From Martelella endophytica (GTDB taxonomy: Bacteria > Pseudomonadota > Alphaproteobacteria > Rhizobiales > Rhizobiaceae): DNA of 64,000 nucleotides. The stretch is taken from contig NZ_CP010803.1 in assembly GCF_000960975.1 (NCBI RefSeq), positions 3,396,273 to 3,460,272 of the forward strand, given 5' to 3'. This document shows positions 1-9,277 of the stretch, in pieces. Every line of letters begins with the position of its first letter. The first letter of the stretch is position 1. The notes beneath the pieces were generated by a model that did not search any database, was not told where the DNA came from, and saw nothing but the letters and a program-made list of their open reading frames with translations. The position numbers and the translations under genes are program-made.

Positions 1-16
1 TGCGGCAGTGGCCGCA
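1..16 (+). other. Short stem-loop at left edge
   Basis: A perfect 6-bp stem (TGCGGC/GCCGCA) with a four-base loop lies at the window edge, about 30 bases before the first ferredoxin start. It may be an intercistronic or terminator hairpin of a gene outside the window. No T-tract follows it. Confidence 0.35.
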
Positions 17-28
17 TCGCATCACTGA

Positions 29-337
<309 letters not shown>

Positions 338-364
338 CGGCCCATTTGCGGCAAGGAGAGAACC

Positions 365-739
365 ATGCCCAAGATCATATTCCAGCATCCGGACTTCGAT
401 GAAATCGAAATCTACGTGCCGGCGGCAAGCCACAAGCGCACGATTCTTTCGCTGGCAAAAGAGTTCAAGGTGCCGATCAACTTCGACTGTCAGGACGGTG
501 AATGCGGTACCTGCGTCATCCACGTCACCGATGCCGACGGAAACCCCACCAAAATGGGTGTGAACATGACGGAGAAGGAAAAGGCCGTCCTGCAGGAAAT
601 CGGCAAGATGTCGCGCGCCGAACTGGAACGGATCATCGTCGATGATCTGCCCGGCGAGTGGCGGCTCGCATGCCAGATGATCACGCGCGATGAGGATATC
701 CGCGTGACTTACGAGCGCATGCCGGAAGACCAGCCCTGA
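365..739 (+). CDS. FeSII (Shethna)-like [2Fe-2S] ferredoxin
   Basis: A 124-residue [2Fe-2S] protein with ligands C42, C47, C50 and C103. Between the third and fourth ligand it has a long charged helical insert (about residues 65-98, ending DDLPGEWRLAC). This length and insert match the FeSII/Shethna protein of Azotobacter, which binds oxidised nitrogenase and shields it from oxygen. Ordinary adrenodoxin-type ferredoxins are shorter and lack the insert. The protective role is inferred from this resemblance and from the nif context. A good RBS (AAGGAGA) precedes the ATG. Confidence 0.78.
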   Translation: MPKIIFQHPDFDEIEIYVPAASHKRTILSLAKEFKVPINFDCQDGECGTCVIHVTDADGNPTKMGVNMTEKEKAVLQEIGKMSRAELERIIVDDLPGEWRLACQMITRDEDIRVTYERMPEDQP

Positions 740-781
740 GCCAAGTTCAGGACCATCTTCGGGTCTTCCAACCGGCCGGAT

Positions 782-815
782 GCCGCAGCACGGTTTCCCC
801 TCCGCGTGCTACGGC
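782..815. terminator. Candidate bidirectional terminator hairpin
   Basis: Arms 782-792 (GCCGCAGCACG) and 805-815 (CGTGCTACGGC) pair in 10 of 11 positions around a 12-base loop. The hairpin lies between the convergent ferredoxin and apbE genes, and a short T run follows at about 826. Position and strength fit a terminator serving both strands. Confidence 0.45.
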
Positions 816-839
816 GCCGGCCATTTTCCGCATTAGGTT

Positions 840-1949
840 TCAGTTGATTGCCGTAGGCGAACCTGGTGCATCTGGCTTGCCGGCTTCCGGGGCATTCAGG
901 TCCTCGATGAAGATGGCGGTGGTTCCGGCATCCTCCTCCAGCCTGATGCGCTGGCGCATCTCCGGCGTCATGTGGATGGCCCCGTCACTGTCAACCAGAA
1001 GCACGAGGCTGAGGCCCATCAAGCGGGCCGTCTCACGCCAGTGCTCGGATCCGGCCACGGAAAGTGCTGTGGCCGCTGCATCGGCAAGGGCGCCGTTTTC
1101 GGCAATGACGCTCGCGGAAACGACGCCGCCCACCGGCCGGCCGGTGCGCGGATCGAGAATGTGGGAGTAGCGGATGCCGGCATCTTCGCGGTAGCGGAAG
1201 TAATTGCCAGAGGTGTAGAGCACCTCGCCGGGTTTGAGTTCGACAGAGGCGATTGCGCCCCAGCCGCTCGGGTCACGGATCGCGACCCGCCAGGCTTTCG
1301 CACCGTTGCGGCCGATGACGTTCACATCGCCGCCGGCATTGAGCACGGCATCAATCACGCCCGCATCCTGCAAGGTGCCGGCCGCCCAGTCCAGCGCCGT
1401 GCCCTTGGCAAAGCCGCCGAAATCGAGGCTGACGGCTGGATTGTTCGAATAGACCTCCTGGCCGTCAATGTGGATATCCGCCATGGAGGGGTGGGCTGCC
1501 ACGAGCGTCTCGATCGCTTCATCCGTTGGCGGAGGGCCGATGGGCAGATCATCGCTGTGAAAGCCCCAGAGACCGATGAGAGCCCCGATGGCCGGGTTGA
1601 ACAGGCCGCCGCTTGCGGCCTCAAGCTTTTGCCCCTGAAGGATCGCTTCGGCGAGGAGCGGGGAGACGGTCATGCTTTCGCCCGCCGCGAAGGCGGCATT
1701 CAGCCGCGTCATTTCACCGGGCTGCCAGGCATGCCAGTCGCGGTGCATGACGGTAAATTCCGCCGAGATCGCCGGCAGGATGCGTTCGGCCGCTCGTCGT
1801 TCGCTTTCCGGCACGACGATTTCCACCAGCGTGCCAAAGACATAGAGCGTATAATGCCGGTCGGGCGTCTCCCGCTGGAAGCCCCAACACGCCGCCGCGC
1901 CGGCAATCGACAGGGCAAGGGTTGCCGAAAGCAGGCGTTGCCGTCGCAT
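840..1949 (-). CDS. apbE: FAD:protein FMN transferase
   Basis: A 369-residue member of the ApbE family, which attaches FMN covalently to Thr or Ser in target proteins such as RnfG and RnfD. Family motifs are present: DFGGFAKG (usually DLGGIAKG), VLNAGGDVNVIG and SHILDPRTGRPV. The N-terminus is a hydrophobic export segment ending near a Cys (AGAAAC), so the protein is likely periplasmic and possibly a lipoprotein. Its start overlaps the rseC stop (TGATG). It is the third gene of an operon behind a NifA/sigma-54 promoter, which fits supply of flavin to the NifA-driven Rnf complex encoded at 23-28 kb. Confidence 0.93.
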   Translation of the reverse strand: MRRQRLLSATLALSIAGAAACWGFQRETPDRHYTLYVFGTLVEIVVPESERRAAERILPAISAEFTVMHRDWHAWQPGEMTRLNAAFAAGESMTVSPLLAEAILQGQKLEAASGGLFNPAIGALIGLWGFHSDDLPIGPPPTDEAIETLVAAHPSMADIHIDGQEVYSNNPAVSLDFGGFAKGTALDWAAGTLQDAGVIDAVLNAGGDVNVIGRNGAKAWRVAIRDPSGWGAIASVELKPGEVLYTSGNYFRYREDAGIRYSHILDPRTGRPVGGVVSASVIAENGALADAAATALSVAGSEHWRETARLMGLSLVLLVDSDGAIHMTPEMRQRIRLEEDAGTTAIFIEDLNAPEAGKPDAPGSPTAIN

Positions 1950-2446
1950 CAGCGCGCCTCGATGCGGATAGGAAGAAGCCTGGTGATGAGGCCTGGCATG
2001 CTGGCCACGCGCCGCGCCGCGAGGAAACCGATGACGAGACCGATAGCTGCGGCAAGAATGGTCATATCCTCGCTCGCCCCCGTCGAGGCCGCGACAACCG
2101 TCGCGAGGATCAAACCGGCGAGCGGCAGGAGGTAGGTCAGCATGGCGGCGGTCAGCAATCCGCTTTCTGGGACCGAAAGCGTGACGGCTTGGCCGATGGC
2201 GAGATCCCCCTCATGGGCGAGCTCAAGCCGGGTATCGGCTTTTCCGAGCATCTTGTGCAGGGATGATGAGCCACAATTCGTGGCGATTTCGCAGGCCGAG
2301 CAGGCGCTTTCCCGTCCGGTCTGGACGATCACCCGGTCGCGCCTGAAGCCGACCACCGTTGCGCGGGCCTCCACCAGCCTTTTGAGAGCGATACGGTCTT
2401 CCTGCGCGGGTTCGCAACAGTGGCCGCGTGTCATATGGTCGGTCAT
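1949..2446 (-). CDS. rseC: RseC/SoxR-reducing-system family membrane protein
   Basis: A 165-residue protein with an N-terminal Cys-rich part (CSACEIATNCG) and two closely spaced hydrophobic segments in the C-terminal half, the layout of RseC. In E. coli RseC works with the RsxABCDGE (Rnf) complex in keeping SoxR reduced, and RseC genes often accompany rnf genes. Here it is translationally coupled to both neighbours: its ATG overlaps the SIR2-like stop (ATGA) and its stop overlaps the apbE start. The Cys set suggests a metal or Fe-S site. A role in Rnf assembly or redox control is inferred. Confidence 0.82.
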   Translation of the reverse strand: MTDHMTRGHCCEPAQEDRIALKRLVEARATVVGFRRDRVIVQTGRESACSACEIATNCGSSSLHKMLGKADTRLELAHEGDLAIGQAVTLSVPESGLLTAAMLTYLLPLAGLILATVVAASTGASEDMTILAAAIGLVIGFLAARRVASMPGLITRLLPIRIEAR

Positions 2447-3291
2447 GATTGCACCAAAGCCTCCGTTTCAAGAAATTCGGATATGTCGGTTTCCACGATC
2501 TCGATGTTCTGCTTGGCGCAGTAGCGGCGCTCCTTGTCGCTGGGGTTTGCGATCAGCGCATAGCCGGCCGGCGTGCCGGCATCGTAGATGAGGTCACTCA
2601 TCACCATGCGCTCGGTATCGCGGATGAAACGCATGCCGCAGAACAGGTAGCGCTTGCCGCGCCGGGACGCCTTCAAAAAGGCTGGTATGGCGAAGCCCCC
2701 CATCAACTCCGTGATGTAGTCGACATAGTCGGCATCTGTCGCGATGTAGCCGGTGTCCGGCTCCGGCAAGCCCATGGGCTTGAACAGGACCGGCAGCGAT
2801 GGATCGGCGTCGTGGTTGTCGATCTGGCGATAGCTGCCGCCGTCATAATGAAAGAGCACATAGCGGAAGTCGGTGCCGCCGATACGTGCGAGCCCCTTGA
2901 TCAGAATATGCGGCGTATCGGCATAAATCTGCTGGAGCTGCAGGTCGCGATTGATGTCGATGATGTAGGGTGGCTTGAGCTGTGCCAGCCAGTCGAACAC
3001 GGCGCCACGAGTCCAGTTCTTCTGTCCATAGGTGTTGGTCAGGAACTGATAGACGGCCCGCCTGCCGCGTTTCAGCTCTATGTTCATCGCCGCGCGCGGG
3101 AATTCGAACATAAGTTTCGGCGCCATCGGCCGGCCCTTGTTCATCGCCAGGATCAGGCTGTCGCTGTCGGCGGGCATCGGCTCACCTGTCTCACGACCAC
3201 GAACATCTGCCAAAACGCCTGGCCCGAGATAGGGAACGATCTCGCCATCTGCGACGCCCTTCAGGATGTCGTCAAGGATCTGGTTGCGCAT
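2443..3291 (-). CDS. SIR2-like domain protein, NifA-regulated
   Basis: A 282-residue protein starting at the ATG at 3291, about 34 bases after the predicted sigma-54 start. The layout resembles the SIR2_2 type NAD-binding fold: an N-terminal PYLGPGVLADVRG loop (20-32), DINRD (112-116) where the family has TNYD, FKPMG (170-174) where it usually has F-K-x-H-G, then TDADYVDYI and a C-terminal LFCGMRF segment. By eye the catalytic His is Met, so it may bind NAD without normal sirtuin chemistry. It is the first gene of an operon with rseC and apbE, both Rnf partners. Function unknown. Such proteins occur in other nif regions as far as I recall. Confidence 0.7.
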   Translation of the reverse strand: MRNQILDDILKGVADGEIVPYLGPGVLADVRGRETGEPMPADSDSLILAMNKGRPMAPKLMFEFPRAAMNIELKRGRRAVYQFLTNTYGQKNWTRGAVFDWLAQLKPPYIIDINRDLQLQQIYADTPHILIKGLARIGGTDFRYVLFHYDGGSYRQIDNHDADPSLPVLFKPMGLPEPDTGYIATDADYVDYITELMGGFAIPAFLKASRRGKRYLFCGMRFIRDTERMVMSDLIYDAGTPAGYALIANPSDKERRYCAKQNIEIVETDISEFLETEALVQS

Positions 3292-3335
3292 CACGGCCTC
3301 GCTGGTTGTTGCAACAGAGCTTTCAACTTTGTCTA

Positions 3336-3351
3336 AGCAAGAACCGCGCCA
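3336..3351 (-). promoter_or_regulatory. Sigma-54 promoter for SIR2-like/rseC/apbE operon
   Basis: On the minus strand the bases read TGGCGC-N5-TTGCT, keeping the invariant GG (-24) and GC (-12) at the proper spacing. The transcript would start near 3325, 34 bases before the ATG at 3291. Confidence 0.78.
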
Positions 3352-3410
3352 GTGACGGTGTTTCCTTATAAGGAATTGAAATATATGTATTAAGGTGAGG
3401 TATGTTGTGA

Positions 3411-3426
3411 TGTCGCGTTTGCGACA
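3411..3426. promoter_or_regulatory. NifA upstream activator site (leftward operon)
   Basis: TGTCGCGTTTGCGACA is a TGT-N10-ACA NifA site, itself nearly a perfect palindrome. It lies about 60 bases upstream of the leftward -24/-12 promoter. Confidence 0.78.
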
Positions 3427-3477
3427 AAGCGAGTTTTGAGCATTGTCCTTCGATGATACTCTATCCCATCGGAGCGC

Positions 3478-3506
3478 GTCATCCTCGGGCTTGACCCGAG
3501 GATCCA
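3478..3506 (+). repeat. Palindromic intergenic repeat, copy 1
   Basis: A 29-base unit whose core is the inverted repeat CCTCGGG-CTTGA-CCCGAGG. An exact reverse-complement copy lies at 3597-3625 and further copies at 10549 and 10666. Such units are common between genes in Rhizobiales and can form hairpins in RNA. Confidence 0.85.
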
Positions 3507-3596
3507 ATCAGGGCGTTCGCGAGCAGAGTCAGCGGGCTCCAGACACAGCTCGTGCTACCTTAAGCCCCTTTTGTCGTCAGTTGCGTCAAGATTGCC

Positions 3597-3625
3597 TGGA
3601 TCCTCGGGTCAAGCCCGAGGATGAC
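3597..3625 (-). repeat. Palindromic intergenic repeat, copy 2 (inverted)
   Basis: Exact reverse complement of the unit at 3478-3506, with 90 bases between them. The pair sits directly upstream of the nifH NifA site. Confidence 0.85.
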
Positions 3626-3713
3626 GCCGGGGAAGAGGAAGCGCTGGGGCAGGATGCCCCCAGGTAGGGCGAAATGCTGGCCAGCCCTTTGGTCATTCCC
3701 TTCCACCGAATTC

Positions 3714-3729
3714 TGTTGGCTATCCGACA
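3714..3729. promoter_or_regulatory. NifA upstream activator site for nifH
   Basis: TGTTGGCTATCCGACA matches TGT-N10-ACA exactly and lies 99 bases before the nifH -24 element, the usual distance for looping activation by NifA. Confidence 0.82.
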
Positions 3730-3828
3730 AAATACCCTTGCGATTGTTGTTCTTATAACGTTGCTGTATAGGGCGAAGGTTTTTACAAAATATATAAAAA
3801 ACAATGGGATAGTAATAAGAATAACAAC

Positions 3829-3844
3829 TGGCACGGTGCTTGCA
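3829..3844 (+). promoter_or_regulatory. Sigma-54 promoter of nifH
   Basis: TGGCACGGTGCTTGCA is a full consensus -24/-12 promoter. The predicted start is near 3855, giving a leader of about 68 bases before the nifH ATG. Confidence 0.93.
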
Positions 3845-3862
3845 GAGATGTGGATAGCATGA

Positions 3863-4801
<939 letters not shown>

Positions 4802-4808
4802 GGGCGTC

Positions 4809-4834
4809 GCCGGCACGTGGTGGGGACGTGCGGC
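4809..4834 (+). other. nifH-nifD intercistronic stem-loop
   Basis: GCC plus GCACGT (4809-4818, one bulged G) pairs with ACGTGC plus GGC (4826-4834) around a 7-base loop, 8 bases after the nifH stop. A hairpin here could protect nifH mRNA and raise NifH over NifDK, as described for other diazotrophs. That role is inferred. Confidence 0.55.
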
Positions 4835-4881
4835 CTTGACCCGCATTTCCCACGCCGCCGCCGCAACAAAGGACACGAGAT

Positions 4882-6354
4882 ATGTCGACAATGACCAAAG
4901 AGGAAACCGAGGCCCTCATCCAGGAAGTTCTCGAGATCTATCCCGAAAAGGCCAGGAAGGATCGCGCCAAGCACCTGATGGTCAATGACCAGTCGCTGGA
5001 AAAGTCCAACAAGTGCATCACCTCAAACCGCAAGTCGCAGCCGGGCATGATGACCATTCGCGGCTGCTCCTATGCCGGGTCCAAGGGCGTGGTCTGGGGC
5101 CCCGTCAAGGATATGGTGCATGTCTCCCACGGGCCGGTCGGCTGCGGTCAGTATTCCCGCGCCGGGCGCCGCAACTATTATGTCGGCTCCACCGGTGTCG
5201 ATACGTTCGGCACGATGAACTTCACCTCGGATTTCCAGGAAAAGGACATCGTTTTCGGCGGCGACAAGAAGCTTGAGAAGATCCTGGACGAGATCGATAT
5301 GCTGTTTCCGCTGGCGAAGGGCATTTCGGTTCAGTCCGAATGTCCGATCGGGCTCATCGGTGACGATATCGAGGCGGTTTCGAAGAAGAAGTCGGAAGAG
5401 CTCAGCAAGCCGATTGTGCCGGTGCGTTGCGAAGGTTTTCGCGGCGTGTCGCAATCGCTCGGCCACCACATCGCCAATGATGCGATCCGTGACTGGGTGA
5501 TCGATCCGGCAGCCGATAAGCCCTTCGAATCCACGCCGTATGATGTTGCCATTCTCGGCGACTACAATATCGGCGGCGACGCCTGGTCCTCGCGCATCCT
5601 GCTGGAGGAGATGGGTCTCAGGGTCATCGCACAATGGTCCGGCGACGGCACGCTGGCCGAGATGGAAAATACGCCGAAGGCCAAGCTCAACCTTCTGCAT
5701 TGCTACCGCTCGATGAACTACATCTCCCGTCACATGGAAGAGAAGTTTGGCGTGCCGTGGATGGAATACAACTTCTTCGGCCCGACCAAGATCGCCGAGA
5801 GCCTGCGGGCGATTGCCCAACACTTCGACGACCGGATCAAGGACGGCGCCGAGCGGGTCATTGCCAAGTATGAGGCCGAGTGGACGGCCGTGGTCGAAAA
5901 GTACCGTCCGCGCCTCCAGGGCAAGCGCGTCATGCTCTATGTCGGCGGCCTTCGTCCACGCCACATCATCGGCGCCTATGAAGATCTCGGCATGGAAGTC
6001 GTGGGCACGGGCTACGAGTTCGGCCACAATGACGATTACGATCGCACCATTCCCGAAATGAACAATGCAACGCTGATCTATGACGACATCACCGGCTACG
6101 AATTCGAGGAATTCGTGAAGCGGGTGAAGCCCGATCTGATCGGCTCCGGCGTCAAGGAAAAGTACATCTTCCAGAAGATGGGCATCCCGTTCCGGCAGAT
6201 GCATTCCTGGGACTATTCCGGCCCGTACCACGGCTATGACGGCTTCGCCATCTTCGCCCGCGATATGGACATGACCCTGAACAATCCGTGTTGGGACAAC
6301 ATGACGCCGCCGTGGAAGCGGGGCTCTGAGCCGGTCGCGATGGCGGCTGAATAA
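4882..6354 (+). CDS. nifD: Nitrogenase molybdenum-iron protein alpha chain NifD
   Basis: A 490-residue alpha subunit of dinitrogenase. P-cluster ligands are C62, C88 and C154. FeMo-cofactor ligands are C274 (LLHCYRS) and H441 (RQMHSWD), one residue off Azotobacter numbering. The [11 protein letters not shown] and RRNYY segments are intact. It forms the alpha2-beta2 protein with NifK and reduces N2 to ammonia. Length and ligands mark a molybdenum enzyme, not a V or Fe alternative, which would need a delta-subunit gene that is absent here. The gap from nifH is 80 bases and contains a stem-loop. Confidence 0.99.
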   Translation: MSTMTKEETEALIQEVLEIYPEKARKDRAKHLMVNDQSLEKSNKCITSNRKSQPGMMTIRGCSYAGSKGVVWGPVKDMVHVSHGPVGCGQYSRAGRRNYYVGSTGVDTFGTMNFTSDFQEKDIVFGGDKKLEKILDEIDMLFPLAKGISVQSECPIGLIGDDIEAVSKKKSEELSKPIVPVRCEGFRGVSQSLGHHIANDAIRDWVIDPAADKPFESTPYDVAILGDYNIGGDAWSSRILLEEMGLRVIAQWSGDGTLAEMENTPKAKLNLLHCYRSMNYISRHMEEKFGVPWMEYNFFGPTKIAESLRAIAQHFDDRIKDGAERVIAKYEAEWTAVVEKYRPRLQGKRVMLYVGGLRPRHIIGAYEDLGMEVVGTGYEFGHNDDYDRTIPEMNNATLIYDDITGYEFEEFVKRVKPDLIGSGVKEKYIFQKMGIPFRQMHSWDYSGPYHGYDGFAIFARDMDMTLNNPCWDNMTPPWKRGSEPVAMAAE

Positions 6355-6418
6355 ACCCGACTTTCGGTTCAACCAAAGCTTCGTTTGTCCACGGATGGGT
6401 GGCGCGAAGGAGGATATG

Positions 6419-7990
6419 ATGAGCCAGACTATAGACGATATCAAACAGAGCTATCCGCTCTTCAGAAGCGACGACTACAAGAAATCGCTTGGCGATAAGC
6501 GCGCTCTTTTCGAGAACACGGTCGACCAGCAGAAAATCGACGAGATCTTCGAGTGGACGACCAGCGCCGAATACAAGGACCTCAACTTCTCCCGCGAGGC
6601 GCTGACGATCAATCCGGCCAAGGCCTGTCAGCCGCTCGGCTCGGTGCTGTGCTCGCTGGGCTTTGAAAAGACGCTGCCCTATGTGCACGGCAGCCAGGGC
6701 TGCGTTGCCTATTTCCGCACCTATTTCAACCGCCACTTCAAGGAGCCGATTGCGTGCGTTTCCGACAGCATGACGGAAGACGCGGCCGTTTTCGGCGGCC
6801 AGAAGAACATGTTCGACGGGTTGGCGAACGCCAAGGCGCTCTACAAGCCTGACATGATCATGGTTTCGACCACCTGTATGGCCGAAGTGATCGGCGACGA
6901 CCTCAACGCCTTCATCGGCAACGCGAAGAAGGAAGGGCATATCGAGGAGGATTTCCCGATCCCGTTTGCCCACACGCCAAGCTTCGTCGGCTCCCACACC
7001 ACCGGCTGGGACAACATGTTCGAAGGCGTGATCCGTTACTTCACGCTGAACGCGATGGAGGACAAGACGGTCGGTTCCAACGGCAAGATCAATATCGTGC
7101 CGGGTTTCGAGACCTATCTCGGCAATTACCGCCTTCTGCACCGCTACATGCAGGAAATGGGCGTGGACTACACGCTTCTCTGCGATCCCTCGGAGGTGCT
7201 GGATACGCCCGCTGACGGCACCTACCGGATGTATTCCGGCGGCACCACGCAGGATGAGGTGAAGGACGCGCCGAATGCTATCGACACCTTGCTTCTGCAG
7301 CCCTGGCAGTTGGTCAAGACGCGCAAATACACGACCGCGACCTGGAACCACGAAACCCCGGCGATCAACATTCCGATGGGGCTCAAGAGCACCGACGATT
7401 TCCTGATGAAGGTTGCCGAGCTGACCGGAAAGGAAATCCCGGCCTCGCTGGAAAAGGAACGTGGCCGCCTTGTCGACATGATGACCGACAGCCATGCCTG
7501 GCTGCATGGCAAGAAATACGCCATCTGGGGCGATGCCGACTTCGTCATGGGCATGGTGGCATTCCTGCTGGAGCTCGGCGCGGAGCCACGCCACATTGTC
7601 TGCAGCCACGCCAACAAGCGCTGGAAGAAGGCCGTCGAGGCCATGCTGGCGGAAAGCCCCTATGGCGCCGGTTGCGAGGTTCATGTTGGCTGCGACTTGT
7701 GGCACCTGCGCTCGCTGATCTTCACCGACCGACCGGACTTCATGATCGGCAATTCCTACGGCAAGTTCATCGAACGCGACACCCGCCGCAAGGGCGAGGA
7801 TTTCCAGGTGCCGCTGATCCGCATCGGCTTCCCGATCTTCGACCGCCATCACCTGCATCGCGCAACGACGCTCGGCTATGAGGGCGCGATGACGATCCTG
7901 ACCACGCTGGTGAACGCGGTCCTCGAAAAGCTTGATGCCGACACGATGGAAATGGGCGTGACCGACTTCAACTACGATCTCGTCCGGTGA
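6419..7990 (+). CDS. nifK: Nitrogenase molybdenum-iron protein beta chain NifK
   Basis: A 523-residue beta subunit. The start at 6419 is preferred over in-frame ATGs at 6395 and 6416 because AAGGAGG lies 5 bases upstream, and because the P-cluster ligands then fall at C70, C95 and C153 as in Azotobacter. The HGSQGCVAYFR, STTCMAEVIGDD and HTPSFVGSH segments are present. It pairs with NifD and shares the P-cluster at the subunit interface. It follows nifD by 64 bases in the nifHDK operon. Confidence 0.98.
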   Translation: MSQTIDDIKQSYPLFRSDDYKKSLGDKRALFENTVDQQKIDEIFEWTTSAEYKDLNFSREALTINPAKACQPLGSVLCSLGFEKTLPYVHGSQGCVAYFRTYFNRHFKEPIACVSDSMTEDAAVFGGQKNMFDGLANAKALYKPDMIMVSTTCMAEVIGDDLNAFIGNAKKEGHIEEDFPIPFAHTPSFVGSHTTGWDNMFEGVIRYFTLNAMEDKTVGSNGKINIVPGFETYLGNYRLLHRYMQEMGVDYTLLCDPSEVLDTPADGTYRMYSGGTTQDEVKDAPNAIDTLLLQPWQLVKTRKYTTATWNHETPAINIPMGLKSTDDFLMKVAELTGKEIPASLEKERGRLVDMMTDSHAWLHGKKYAIWGDADFVMGMVAFLLELGAEPRHIVCSHANKRWKKAVEAMLAESPYGAGCEVHVGCDLWHLRSLIFTDRPDFMIGNSYGKFIERDTRRKGEDFQVPLIRIGFPIFDRHHLHRATTLGYEGAMTILTTLVNAVLEKLDADTMEMGVTDFNYDLVR

Positions 7991-8001
7991 CGTTTGAGCC
8001 C

Positions 8002-8032
8002 TCTCCGCTACGGTCTTTCAGCCCGGCGGAGA
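8002..8032 (+). other. nifK-nifT intercistronic stem-loop
   Basis: A perfect 7-bp stem (TCTCCGC/GCGGAGA) with a 17-base loop lies just after the nifK stop. Flanking CCC and GGG could extend it past a mismatch. It may stabilise the 3' end of nifHDK mRNA or lower expression of the genes after it. Confidence 0.35.
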
Positions 8033-8056
8033 CGGGAGCACTTAAGGGGTAAGCCG

Positions 8057-8269
8057 ATGCCGAACGTCATGCTGCGCTTCAGCGACCGGGGAGAACTTCT
8101 CTTCTACGTCGCCAAGAAGGATCTCGAGGAAACCGTGGTTTCCGTCGAGACCGATACCGAGAACGCCTGGGGCGGAACCGTCGAGCTTTCCGATGGATCC
8201 AAATATTTCATCGAGCCCATCAGTCCGCCGCCAGCATTCCCGACAACCCTGCGGTTCAACCGCGCCTGA
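8057..8269 (+). CDS. nifT: Nitrogen fixation protein NifT/FixU
   Basis: A 70-residue protein of the NifT/FixU family, starting MPNVMLRF. The start at 8057 follows AAGGGG. An upstream in-frame ATG at 7994 would add an unconserved Arg-rich tail. The family is small and beta-rich, is almost always encoded just after nifK, and its exact role is not established. Here it is followed closely by a ferredoxin gene. Confidence 0.88.
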   Translation: MPNVMLRFSDRGELLFYVAKKDLEETVVSVETDTENAWGGTVELSDGSKYFIEPISPPPAFPTTLRFNRA

Positions 8270-8299
8270 ACTCACTTGAGAAACAAGGGGAATGAAACC

Positions 8300-8491
8300 A
8301 TGGCCATGAAAATTCTCGCCGACATGTGCACCGCCTGCGGCGATTGCGAGCCCAACTGTCCGACCGACGCGATCAGCCCGAAAAAGGGTGTCTACGCCAT
8401 CGATCCCGACGTCTGCACCGAATGCGAAGGCGTGTCCGACACGCCGAAATGCATGCAGGCCTGCATGGACGACTGCATCGAGCCGGCCTGA
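8300..8491 (+). CDS. nif-associated 2x[4Fe-4S] ferredoxin
   Basis: A 63-residue ferredoxin. The first motif is CTACGDCEPNCP and the second starts at CTEC, with an 8-residue insert before CMQACMDDC, a layout common in FdxN-like nif ferredoxins. Two [4Fe-4S] clusters are expected. The ATG at 8300 follows AAGGGGAATGAAACC; an earlier ATG at 8276 would add eight unconserved residues. Likely a low-potential donor in nitrogen fixation or in cofactor assembly (NifB, off-window), inferred from context. Confidence 0.88.
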   Translation: MAMKILADMCTACGDCEPNCPTDAISPKKGVYAIDPDVCTECEGVSDTPKCMQACMDDCIEPA

Positions 8492-8578
8492 TCAAGACCA
8501 TTGGCAGGATCGGCGCGTTGGAGTGCCGGTTCTGCCGCTGGCTTGCGCTGTCGGTGACAGGATTTGAGGAGACAACTC

Positions 8579-9277
8579 ATGAATACCACGCTCGATCGCA
8601 ATCTTGCGCTGAAGGTTGGCCTTGCCGCGCGTCAGTTGCCGGACATCGGCATCGCCACGCTTCTATCCGTGCTGGACAAGGCCGTGTCGTTGCCGCTGAC
8701 GGAGGAAAAGCTGCAGGGCCTGACCATGAAGGCTTTCCGATCCGCCGGCGGCCAGGAATTTCTGGCGATCCCCGGTGACCGGCAGAAGGCGGCTTTCGCC
8801 TGTTTGAAGGAACCCGTTGCTTCCGGTGCTGACGATCCCATCATCGAAACCTATCACGATGGCGATATGCGGGCTTCGCTGAGGATCGCCTGCGGCTCGA
8901 ATGGCGCAGAGCGGCTCGACGGCCATTTCGGCTCCTGCAGCCGGTTTCTGATTTACCAGGTCTCCGCGACTGAGTGCCGGTTGATCGACGTTCGCCGTAC
9001 CGATGGCGAGCGTGACGCGGAGGACAAAAATGTCTGGCGCGCGGGCCTGATTTCGGACTGTCAGGTGTTGCATGTTCTGGCGATCGGCGGTCCGGCCGCC
9101 GCCAAGGTGGTGCGGGCGAACATACTGCCGCTGAAGCATGCCGCACCCATCGCCGCCCGCGATGTCATGGCCGGCATGCAGAAGGTGATTGCCGGAACGC
9201 CGCCGCCGTGGCTGGCGCGCGCCATGGGGCGCGAGGCCGAAACGCTGAAAGGTTTTCTGGAGGAGGTCGCAACATGA
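8579..9277 (+). CDS. NafY/NifY-family FeMo-co binding chaperone
   Basis: A 232-residue protein with an N-terminal helical part (about 1-95) and a C-terminal NifX/NafY-type domain starting near GHFGSCSRFLIYQV. This two-part layout is that of NafY/NifY, which hold FeMo-cofactor or apo-NifDK during nitrogenase maturation. The ATG at 8579 follows TTGAGGAGA. Its stop overlaps the next start (ATGA). The symbol could be nifY or nafY; the family does not decide it by eye. Confidence 0.85.
   Translation: MNTTLDRNLALKVGLAARQLPDIGIATLLSVLDKAVSLPLTEEKLQGLTMKAFRSAGGQEFLAIPGDRQKAAFACLKEPVASGADDPIIETYHDGDMRASLRIACGSNGAERLDGHFGSCSRFLIYQVSATECRLIDVRRTDGERDAEDKNVWRAGLISDCQVLHVLAIGGPAAAKVVRANILPLKHAAPIAARDVMAGMQKVIAGTPPPWLARAMGREAETLKGFLEEVAT

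Noticed and set aside
972..2135. A 387-codon plus-strand open frame over apbE
   Set aside because: Antisense to apbE and rseC, both of which have clear family motifs; no RBS or motif of its own.
2443..3291. SIR2-like protein as part of an anti-phage defence system
   Set aside because: SIR2 domains occur in defence systems, but here the gene has a NifA/sigma-54 promoter and is coupled to rseC and apbE, with no TIR, HerA, Argonaute or other defence partner.
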